DNA of 7,962 nucleotides, from NCBI GenBank assembly GCA_022704925.1, contig JAKJFK010000075.1, forward strand, positions 1 to 7,962. The letters run 5' to 3'. This DNA is from a candidate division TA06 bacterium (GTDB lineage: Bacteria > Ratteibacteria > UBA8468 > MWAK01). Under the pieces are notes generated by a model that saw only the letters and a program-made list of their open reading frames with translations, was not told the DNA's origin and ran no database searches. Of this stretch, positions 1-5,573 are shown piece by piece (position 1 is the first letter of the stretch; every line of letters begins with the position of its first letter). The translations under genes and the position numbers were made by a program.

Positions 1-1
1 C

Positions 2-385
2 CGGGGCGACCGGGAGAAACTGGATGGTTACGACCGGAACCGGGACGGTCAGGTCGACCCCGTGGAATGGGACCGGGCCGTGGCCGATGTCGAGCGGCGG
101 GTCCGCGGCAAGATCGACCGGCAGGCGGCCCTGGAACCGCTGGCCACTCTGGTCATTGCCCGTCCGTCGGTCAACCGCCCTTTCCTGATCGCCAACCGGA
201 GCGAGAAGGACCTGCTCGGCCGGCTGCTCTTCAAGGGGTATGCCGGCCTCGCCTTCGGGCTGGCGCTCCTCTTTTTCAACCTGGCCGGTCTCTTTGGCCA
301 CTTCTTCCACCAGCCGGCCTTTGGAGAGAAGTATTTCCAGGTGATAAAATTGATAGCGACCGCTATCCAGCGGGGTGACGGGTAG
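2..385 (+). CDS. C-terminal part of a membrane protein with an EF-hand loop, LemA-associated (possibly GIDE-type)
   Basis: The reading frame is open from base 2 to the TAG at 383-385, giving 127 visible residues; the true start lies outside the window. Bases 32-67 encode a perfect 12-residue EF-hand loop, DRNRDGQVDPVE, with D1, N3, D5, G6, V8, D9 and E12 followed by W; this should bind calcium. A basic amphipathic stretch follows, then the segment RPFLIANRSEKDLL and one hydrophobic membrane segment at about bases 239-295, with a short polar tail. The layout (conserved PFLI-x-x-RSE segment, then a membrane helix, then lemA immediately downstream) recalls bacterial GIDE/MUL1-like proteins that often neighbour LemA, but the diagnostic GIDE core would be upstream and is not visible. 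That family call is inference. The stop is 16 nt before the lemA start, so the two are probably co-transcribed. Confidence 0.75.
   Translation, partial: RGDREKLDGYDRNRDGQVDPVEWDRAVADVERRVRGKIDRQAALEPLATLVIARPSVNRPFLIANRSEKDLLGRLLFKGYAGLAFGLALLFFNLAGLFGHFFHQPAFGEKYFQVIKLIATAIQRGDG
321..350 (+). promoter_or_regulatory. Possible extended -10 promoter for lemA, inside the upstream gene
   Basis: TAAAAT at 345-350 matches the sigma70 -10 in five of six positions and is preceded by TG plus one base (342-344), the extended -10 form. The best -35 is weak: TTGGAG at 321-326, three of six, with an 18-nt spacer. The start site would fall near 357, inside a perfect dyad. The surrounding DNA is otherwise GC-rich, so the AT-rich patch stands out. 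It is an inference only. Confidence 0.28.
352..367. repeat. Perfect inverted repeat GATAGCG-AC-CGCTATC ahead of lemA
   Basis: Seven bases on each side are exactly complementary around a 2-nt centre. As DNA this has the size and symmetry of an operator for a dimeric regulator and would overlie the start site of the putative promoter at 321-350. As RNA it could form a 6-bp hairpin with a GACC loop. An alternative hairpin, CCGCT (360-364) with AGCGG (369-373) around ATCC, uses the same central arm, so the two RNA folds exclude each other. The site is inside the last codons of the upstream gene. Confidence 0.35.
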
Positions 386-390
386 ACAAA

Positions 391-396
391 AGGAGG
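391..396 (+). promoter_or_regulatory. Ribosome binding site of lemA
   Basis: AGGAGG is a complete Shine-Dalgarno core. It lies 5 nt from the ATG at 402 and 8 nt from the ATG at 405. It excludes the longer reading that begins at the GTG at 375. Confidence 0.8.
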
Positions 397-401
397 AAGC
401 G

Positions 402-962
402 ATGATGTCGGTTATCTGGTGGGTGATGGGGGCGCTGCTCCTGATCGTGCTGCTGGCGGGATGGATCGGCCTCTACAACATGTTCATCCTTTTGAAGAAC
501 AACGTGGCGCGGGCCTGGTCCAACATCGACGTCCTTCTGAAACAGCGTTATGACGAGTTGCCGAAACTGGTCGAAGTCTGCCGGTCTTACATGGAGTACG
601 AAAAGGAGACCCTGGAGCGGGTGATCCGGTTGCGCTCGGTCATCGGCGGCGCCAGCGGCCTCGAGGAGAGGCTCAAGGCCGAGGGTGAACTGGCCGGGGC
701 GCTCAAGACGCTCTTTGCGGTCTCCGAGAATTATCCGCAATTGAAGGCCAACGAAAATTTCGAGCAGCTGCGCCAGCGGATTTCAGGCCTGGAGAACGAA
801 ATCGCCGACCGGCGCGAATTTTACAATGAATCGGCAAATTTGTATAATATAAAAATAGCCCAGATTCCGGATGTCCTGGTGGCCCGGATGATGGGTTGCA
901 AGCCGATTCCGCTCTTCGAGACCGCCCCGGAGCAGCGGGAGAGTTCGCCCTTGAATATCTGA
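402..962 (+). CDS. lemA: LemA family membrane protein
   Basis: This is a 186-residue protein, the usual LemA length. It has one N-terminal membrane helix (about residues 3-24) with a very short N-terminal tail, then a long helical domain. Family hallmarks are all visible: LYNMFILLKNNVARAWSNID, VLLKQRYDELPKLVE, LFAVSENYPQLKANENF, the ENEIADRREFYN segment, and a final LFE near the C-terminus. LemA proteins fold as helical bundles anchored in the membrane; their biochemical role is not firmly established. Start: AGGAGG at 391-396 lies 5 nt before the ATG at 402 and 8 nt before a second ATG at 405, so either is possible; the in-frame GTG at 375 is upstream of this site and overlaps the previous gene. 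The AT-rich stretch at 818-857 encodes conserved residues with unusual codons and contains a promoter-like signal. Confidence 0.93.
   Translation: MMSVIWWVMGALLLIVLLAGWIGLYNMFILLKNNVARAWSNIDVLLKQRYDELPKLVEVCRSYMEYEKETLERVIRLRSVIGGASGLEERLKAEGELAGALKTLFAVSENYPQLKANENFEQLRQRISGLENEIADRREFYNESANLYNIKIAQIPDVLVARMMGCKPIPLFETAPEQRESSPLNI
820..848 (+). promoter_or_regulatory. Near-consensus sigma70 promoter inside lemA, driving the aminotransferase-serA genes
   Basis: TTTACA (820-825; five of six to TTGACA) is followed by exactly 17 nt and a perfect TATAAT (843-848). Transcription would start near 855, about 134 nt upstream of the aminotransferase ATG at 989, giving the serine genes their own promoter independent of lemA. 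The patch is markedly AT-rich in a GC-rich gene and uses rare codons, including ATA twice. The match is direct; activity is inferred. No alternative explanation is visible apart from the encoded YNESANLYNIKIA residues, several of which are conserved in LemA. Confidence 0.55.
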
Positions 963-988
963 CACGCACCATTAATCTGGAGACTCCG

Positions 989-2134
989 ATGTGGAAGAGC
1001 CGCCTTTTTACCCCGGGCCCGACGGCCGTTCCGGACGAGGTTCTGCTGGAGATGGCCCGCCCCCTTATTCACCACCGGACCCCGCAGTTCCGGAAACTGC
1101 TCAAGGAGGCCTTCGAGGGTTTGAAATACGTCTTTCAGACCGGGCAGGACGTCATGATCCTGACTTCATCCGGCACCGGGGCCATGGAGGCGGCGGTGGC
1201 CAACCTCCTCTCGCCCGGGGATCACTGCCTGGTGGTTGAAGGCGGCAAGTTCGGCGAGCGTTTCCGAGAACTGGCCCAGGCTTACGGCGCGGCGGTCAAA
1301 ACGATTCCGGTCGAATGGGGCAGGTCGGTGTCAGCCGGCGCGATCGAGGCCGCCCTCAAGTCCGACCCGGCCGTGAAGGTTGTCTTCACCACGCTCTGCG
1401 AGACCAGCACCGGCGCCCACCTCGATCTCAAGGCCATCGGCGCCGCGGTCCGCCAGCACCCGGAGACCCTGCTGGTGGTGGACGCCATCAGCAGCCTGGG
1501 CGCGGTGGAGTGCCGGATGGACGAGTGGGGTGTTGACGCGCTGATCTCGGCCTCCCAGAAGGCCTTCATGCTGCCGCCGGGACTGGCCTTCATCGCGTTG
1601 AGCCCGAAGGCCTGGAAGGCGGTCGAAGCCGCCCGTTCGCCTCGTTACTACTTTGACCTCTCCGCCTACCGGCAGACGCTGGCCAAGGAGGATACTCCCT
1701 ACACCCCGGCCCTGACCCTGGTGATCGGGCTGGTCCGGGTGCTGCGGATGATGAAGGAGGAGGGGCTCGAGAACGTCTGGCGCCGCCACCGGATTCTGGC
1801 CGAGGCCACTCGGGAGGCGATGCGCGCCCTGGGGTTGAAACTGCTGGCCGAGCATCCGAGCGACGGCCTGACGGCCGTGCTGCTGCCCGAGGGACTGGAT
1901 GCCGAGGCGATGGTCAAGGCCTTGCGCGACCAGTCGGGCATCACCTTCGCCGGCGGCCAGGGAAAACTGAAGGGGCGCATCTTCCGGATCGCGCACATGG
2001 GCTGGGTGGATGGGTTCGAGGTCCTCGAGGCGATTGCCGCGGTCGAGATCCAGCTGGCCCGGCTCGGGTATGGTTTGACCCCGGGCGCCGGCGTGGCCGC
2101 GGCCGAAAAAGTACTCCTTTCGGCCGGTGGCTGA
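989..2134 (+). CDS. Class V PLP-dependent aminotransferase, probably phosphoserine or serine-pyruvate/glyoxylate type
   Basis: This is a 381-residue fold-type I aminotransferase of the class V family (serine-pyruvate and alanine-glyoxylate group). Visible motifs: FTPGPT near residues 7-12, HHRTPQF at 28-34, the cofactor-phosphate loop SSGTGAMEA at 60-68, VVDAISS with Asp165 for the PLP ring nitrogen, SASQK with Lys191 as the Schiff-base lysine followed by LPPG, and RIAHMGW with Arg333 as the likely carboxylate ligand. The ATG at 989 is preferred because GGAG (979-982) sits 6 nt upstream and the protein then begins directly with the family's FTPGPT region; the longer reading from 896 overlaps lemA. 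serA follows after 42 nt, and no SerC-type gene is seen, so I infer this enzyme converts 3-phosphohydroxypyruvate to phosphoserine. Serine-glyoxylate or alanine-glyoxylate transamination remains possible. Confidence 0.92.
   Translation: MWKSRLFTPGPTAVPDEVLLEMARPLIHHRTPQFRKLLKEAFEGLKYVFQTGQDVMILTSSGTGAMEAAVANLLSPGDHCLVVEGGKFGERFRELAQAYGAAVKTIPVEWGRSVSAGAIEAALKSDPAVKVVFTTLCETSTGAHLDLKAIGAAVRQHPETLLVVDAISSLGAVECRMDEWGVDALISASQKAFMLPPGLAFIALSPKAWKAVEAARSPRYYFDLSAYRQTLAKEDTPYTPALTLVIGLVRVLRMMKEEGLENVWRRHRILAEATREAMRALGLKLLAEHPSDGLTAVLLPEGLDAEAMVKALRDQSGITFAGGQGKLKGRIFRIAHMGWVDGFEVLEAIAAVEIQLARLGYGLTPGAGVAAAEKVLLSAGG
2100..2126 (+). repeat. Nine-bp hairpin at the 3' end of the aminotransferase gene
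   Basis: CGGCCGAAA (2100-2108) is exactly complementary to TTTCGGCCG (2118-2126) around a 9-nt loop. It lies in the last codons of the aminotransferase gene, just before the 42-nt gap to serA. No T tract follows, so it is not an ordinary terminator. It could act as an RNA-stability or processing element between the two cistrons, or be coincidental. Confidence 0.45.
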
Positions 2135-2176
2135 AATCGCTCCGGGTGTACCATAATCCGAAGTGAAAGGACATCA

Positions 2177-3766
2177 GTGGAAGCGAAACAAATCAGAGTC
2201 CTGGTAACCGATCCCCTTTCGAAAGAGGGGGTGGCGATACTGAAGAATGAGGGTTTTGAAGTCGAGGAGACCGGCAAACTTACTCCGGCCGAGCTGGCCG
2301 GGAAGGTAAAGGGTTTTGACGCCCTCGTCGTGCGCAGCGGCACCCGGGTCAACCGGGAGGCGATTGCCGCGGCCGATAACCTCAAGGTGATCGGCCGGGC
2401 GGGCGTAGGTCTGGACAATGTTGACCTGGAGAGCGCGACCGCCAAGGGCATCATCGTCATGAACTCGCCCGAGGGGAATACCATCTCGACCGCCGAGCAC
2501 GCTTTCGCGCTGATTCTCTCCATGATGCGCAATATCCCCGAGGCCCACCATTCGGTACGGGAGGGGCGTTGGGAGAAGAAGGGATTCACCGGTACCGAGC
2601 TCTACCGGAAGGTGCTGGGCATCATCGGTTTCGGCCGGATCGGCCAGCGGGTGGCCCAGTACGGCCGGGTCTTCGGCATGGAAGTGCTGATTTACGACCC
2701 CTTTGTGAGTGAAGAGAAGGCCCTCCAGGCCGGCGTCAACCTGGTGGACCAGGAACACCTGCTTAAAAACGCCGACGTCATCACCCTGCACCTGCCGCTC
2801 AGCGAGGAGACGCGCGACCTGATCGGGGCCCGGGAACTGGCTCTGATGAAGAAGGGCGCCTTCCTGGTCAACTGCGCGCGCGGCGGACTGGTCAACGAGC
2901 CGGCGCTCATCGAGGCCCTGAAATCGGGACACCTCAAGGCCGCCGCCCTGGACGTCTTCAGCGAGGAGCCGCCCGCCGATCCGGCCTTCCGGGAGACGCC
3001 GCGTCTGGTGCTCACCCCCCACCTGGGCGCCTCGACCGAGGAGGCCCAGGTCAACGTGGCCCGGGATATCTGCCGCCAGATCGTTGACTATTTCCGGAAG
3101 GGCATCATCAGCAACGCGGCCAATCTGCCGACCATCAGCGAGAAGGTGCTCGAGTATCTCCGGCCTTATCTCAACCTGTGCGAAAAACTGGGTCTTTTCC
3201 TGGCCCAGACCGCGCCCGGCCGGATCAACGAGGTCAAGCTCGAGTATTACGGCGACATGGCCTCTTTTGACCTCTCGCCCCTGCACCACAGTTTCCTGAA
3301 GGGTCTGCTCTCCCAGATGGGGGCCGGGGTCAACTACATCAACGCGCCGGTCATGGCCCAGGAGCGGGGCATTCAGTTCGCGGAGCAGAAGAGCACCATC
3401 TCCCAGGAATTTGCCAACCTGATCACCGCCACCGTCTCCGACAGCGGCTCCTCGATTTCGGTCTCCGGCACCCTCTTCGGCAAGACTGAGCCGCGGCTGG
3501 TCAAGATCGACGGTTACCGGTGCGAAGCGGTGCCGGAGGGTTACCTGCTCTTCTGCCGGAACGAGGACAAGCCGGGGATCGTCGGCCAGATCGGCACCCT
3601 GCTGGCGTCGCGCCAGATCAACATCGCCGGCATGACGCTGGGGAGAAAGGAACGGGGCGGCCTGGCCATCACGATCCTGAATGTCGACGAAATGGTGGAC
3701 GAGCCGCTCCGGGAACGGATCCGGCAGATCAAGGAAATCAAAAGCGTTTCACTTATCAAGCTCTGA
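2177..3766 (+). CDS. serA: D-3-phosphoglycerate dehydrogenase, long form with ASB and ACT domains
   Basis: This enzyme oxidises 3-phosphoglycerate with NAD+ to 3-phosphohydroxypyruvate, the first step of serine synthesis in the cytosol. The 529 residues match the long SerA form (about 525-530 residues). Residues 1-100 and about 285-315 form the substrate domain. Residues 100-285 form the NAD domain, with GFGRIG at 151-156 and Asp174 as the adenosine-ribose ligand. The catalytic set is present: Arg235 in NCARGG, Glu264 in DVFSEEP, and His282 in PHLGAST. Residues about 316-450 are the intervening (ASB) domain, and about 456-529 are the ACT domain, with EDKPGIVGQIGTLL, which usually mediates serine feedback. 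The start is GTG: GAAAGGA (2165-2171) lies 5 nt upstream and the protein then begins with the typical RVLVTDPL strand. It probably forms an operon with the aminotransferase. Confidence 0.97.
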   Translation: MEAKQIRVLVTDPLSKEGVAILKNEGFEVEETGKLTPAELAGKVKGFDALVVRSGTRVNREAIAAADNLKVIGRAGVGLDNVDLESATAKGIIVMNSPEGNTISTAEHAFALILSMMRNIPEAHHSVREGRWEKKGFTGTELYRKVLGIIGFGRIGQRVAQYGRVFGMEVLIYDPFVSEEKALQAGVNLVDQEHLLKNADVITLHLPLSEETRDLIGARELALMKKGAFLVNCARGGLVNEPALIEALKSGHLKAAALDVFSEEPPADPAFRETPRLVLTPHLGASTEEAQVNVARDICRQIVDYFRKGIISNAANLPTISEKVLEYLRPYLNLCEKLGLFLAQTAPGRINEVKLEYYGDMASFDLSPLHHSFLKGLLSQMGAGVNYINAPVMAQERGIQFAEQKSTISQEFANLITATVSDSGSSISVSGTLFGKTEPRLVKIDGYRCEAVPEGYLLFCRNEDKPGIVGQIGTLLASRQINIAGMTLGRKERGGLAITILNVDEMVDEPLRERIRQIKEIKSVSLIKL

Positions 3767-3887
3767 CTCAACGGAATCGTTAACGAGGTCGCGGGCAGGA
3801 AATGAAATCAAACAAAGGCGCGAAATATAACCAAGAGATATCAATGGTTCGTATTTTTCCGGGTTTGACCAGGGATCCTTTCCGATG

Positions 3888-3931
3888 GGCCTTCGGGCCG
3901 CGCCGCGGCCGCGGGCGCCGTCGGAACGGCG
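3888..3931 (+). repeat. Tandem stable hairpins in the rny leader
   Basis: Two perfect small stems are visible. GGCC-TTCG-GGCC at 3888-3899 is closed by the C(UUCG)G tetraloop. CGCCGT-CGGA-ACGGCG at 3916-3931 has a 6-bp stem and a 4-nt loop. GC-rich self-complementary sequence lies between and after them. They are not followed by T tracts, so they look like 5' UTR structure rather than terminators. Confidence 0.4.
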
Positions 3932-4001
3932 GCGTCGAGCCGTCGCCAGGTTCCACCCGGCCTTAGTACGCCGCCTTGTAAAGATTTCTCCCGCCGCGCG
4001 G

Positions 4002-4016
4002 CCTCCGAAGAGGAGG
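4002..4016 (+). promoter_or_regulatory. rny ribosome binding site within a potential sequestering hairpin
   Basis: AGGAGG at 4011-4016 is a full Shine-Dalgarno, 7 nt before the rny ATG at 4024. CCTCC at 4002-4006 can pair perfectly with GGAGG at 4012-4016 around a GAAGA loop, and G4001-T4017 adds a wobble pair. The fold would hide the ribosome binding site, so translation of rny could be controlled by opening or cleaving this hairpin. The pairing is seen directly; the control is inferred. Confidence 0.5.
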
Positions 4017-4023
4017 TGGCGCC

Positions 4024-5562
4024 ATGGAAATTCTACTGGGTTTGCTGGGCCTCGGGCTTGGCTACCTGATTCACCTGTCGATCACTTCCCGCAACCTTAA
4101 GGCGTCCGAAGCGCGCAGCCAGGGGCTGCTCAAGGAGGCCGAGCGGGAGATCAGCCAGCGCCGGAAGGAACTGGAGCTGGAGGTCAAGGAAAGCCTGATC
4201 AAGCAGCGGGGCGATTTCGAGCGCGAGACGCGCGAGGAACGCCGCCAGCTTCAGGTCCTGGAGCAGCGGCTCAACCAGCGCGAGAGCAACCTGGACCGGA
4301 AGCTGAACCTGGTCGACAAGAAGGAGACCGACCTCAACCAGCGCGAAAAGACCCTCGCCGACCAGGAGAAGAAGGTGGCCGATCGGCAGACCGAGCTCGA
4401 CGGCGTGCTGGAAGAGGAGAAGCGGCGCCTTTCGCAGGTGGCCGGGCTTTCCCAGGATGAGGCCCGCCGGATTCTCATCGCCCGGATGGAGGACGACGCC
4501 CGCCACGAGGCCGCCCTGCGCATCAAGCGCATCGAGGAGGAGACCCGCGAGGAGGCCAACAACATTTCCCGGACCATTCTCCTGGAGGCCATCCAGCGCT
4601 GCGCCTCCGAACAGGCCGAGTCCTCGACCACCTCGGTGGTCAGCCTGCCCTCGGACGAGATGAAGGGGCGGCTGATCGGCCGCGAGGGGCGCAACATCCG
4701 GGCCTTCGAGGCGGCCACCGGGGTCGACCTCATCGTTGACGACACGCCCGAGGCGGTCACCATCTCCGCCTTCAACATCTACCGCCGGGAAATTGCCCGG
4801 CTGGTCCTGAAGCGCCTCATTTCCGACGGCCGCATCCATCCCGGCCGGATCGAGGAAGTGGTCGAGAAGGTCAAGGCCGAGATGGAGGAGGAGACCCTGA
4901 AGGTGGGCAAGGAAGCGGCCCTCTCCCTGGGCATCCACAAGATCAATCCGGAACTGCTCCGGATGCTGGGCCGGCTCAAGTACCGCACCTCTTACGGCCA
5001 GAATGTCCTGGAACACTCGATCGAGGTTGCCCACCTGGCCGGGACTATGGCCGGCGAGCTAAAGCTGGACCAGACCATGGCCAAGCGGGCCGGCCTTCTT
5101 CACGATATCGGCAAGAGCGTCGACCAGGAGATGGAGGGGGACCACCTGGAGATCGGCTACGAGATCGCCAGCCGCTACGACGAGTCCAAGGAGGTCCTCG
5201 AGGCCATCCGCGGCCACCACGACGATTTTCGGCCGACCGCTCCTTACGCGGTGCTGATCTCGGCCGCCGACGCCCTTTCGGCCAGCCGGCCCGGCGCGCG
5301 CCGCGAAACGCTCGAGGGTTACATCAAGCGGCTGGAGAAGCTGGAGGCGATCGCCACCGGCTTCCGCGGCGTCAACCAGGCCTACGCCATTTCGGCCGGC
5401 CGCGAGGTGCGGGTGATCGTCAAGCCGGAGGCGATGAGCGACGATGAGGCCTCGCTGCTGGCCCGCCAGATCAGCGGCAAGATTGAGGAGGGGCTGGAGT
5501 ATCCCGGCACGATCAAGGTGACCGTGATCCGGGAGGCGCGCTACTCGGAGATGGCCAAGTAA
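4024..5562 (+). CDS. rny: Ribonuclease Y
   Basis: This is a membrane-anchored endoribonuclease that starts mRNA decay and processing in bacteria lacking RNase E. Its 512 residues are close to the usual length (about 520 in Bacillus). Domains in order: an N-terminal membrane helix (residues 1-20), a long charged coiled coil (about 25-200), a KH RNA-binding domain with the IGREGRNIR loop (GREG at 219-222) and DDTPE, then an HD phosphohydrolase domain with LLHDIGK (His360-Asp361), His331, His398-His399, and the invariant SAADALSASRPGARRETL region. The C-terminal part with AGREVRVIVKPE and GTIKVTVIRE is complete. The ATG at 4024 is supported by AGGAGG 7 nt upstream and by the immediate membrane helix. 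The next gene starts at or just after the stop. The metal-dependent phosphodiesterase gene that often follows rny in other genomes is absent here. Confidence 0.98.
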   Translation: MEILLGLLGLGLGYLIHLSITSRNLKASEARSQGLLKEAEREISQRRKELELEVKESLIKQRGDFERETREERRQLQVLEQRLNQRESNLDRKLNLVDKKETDLNQREKTLADQEKKVADRQTELDGVLEEEKRRLSQVAGLSQDEARRILIARMEDDARHEAALRIKRIEEETREEANNISRTILLEAIQRCASEQAESSTTSVVSLPSDEMKGRLIGREGRNIRAFEAATGVDLIVDDTPEAVTISAFNIYRREIARLVLKRLISDGRIHPGRIEEVVEKVKAEMEEETLKVGKEAALSLGIHKINPELLRMLGRLKYRTSYGQNVLEHSIEVAHLAGTMAGELKLDQTMAKRAGLLHDIGKSVDQEMEGDHLEIGYEIASRYDESKEVLEAIRGHHDDFRPTAPYAVLISAADALSASRPGARRETLEGYIKRLEKLEAIATGFRGVNQAYAISAGREVRVIVKPEAMSDDEASLLARQISGKIEEGLEYPGTIKVTVIREARYSEMAK

Positions 5563-5573
5563 TGGGGAGCAGC

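Larger units (their letters stand above)
3767..4023 (+). promoter_or_regulatory. Non-coding gap and rny leader: AT-rich upstream half, GC-rich hairpin half
   Basis: No protein-coding gene is convincing in these 257 nt. Bases about 3800-3860 are AT-rich and contain TATAAC at 3826-3831, a possible -10 without a good -35, and TTGACC at 3865-3870 without a good -10; this half is the likely place for an rny promoter, but I cannot fix it. From 3885 the sequence is strongly GC-rich with successive hairpins: GGCC-TTCG-GGCC (3888-3899) with the very stable C(UUCG)G loop, CGCCGT-CGGA-ACGGCG (3916-3931), and the CCTCC/GGAGG pair before rny. No clear terminator follows serA. Confidence 0.5.

Noticed and set aside
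896-988. Longer N-terminus for the aminotransferase
   Set aside because: The extra 31 residues overlap lemA, have no family resemblance and no better ribosome site; the ATG at 989 fits the family start.
2152-2157. CATAAT before serA as a -10 element
   Set aside because: No -35 match lies 16-18 nt upstream, and the gap is short enough for simple co-transcription.
2174-3289. A 371-codon open frame on the - strand opposite serA
   Set aside because: It mirrors a fully conserved SerA and shows no motif or domain of its own.
3829-3858. AACCA/TGGTT stem followed by GTATTTTT as a terminator after serA
   Set aside because: Five AT-rich pairs around an 11-nt loop are too weak, and the T run is separated from the stem.
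3885-4100. A 71-codon + strand frame reaching from the rny leader into rny
   Set aside because: Its composition is Arg/Pro-rich, it has no ribosome site and it overlaps the well-supported rny start.
4033-5034. A 333-codon, leucine-rich open frame on the - strand opposite rny
   Set aside because: The leucine content is what the complement of Glu/Lys/Gln-rich coiled-coil codons gives; it is a shadow.
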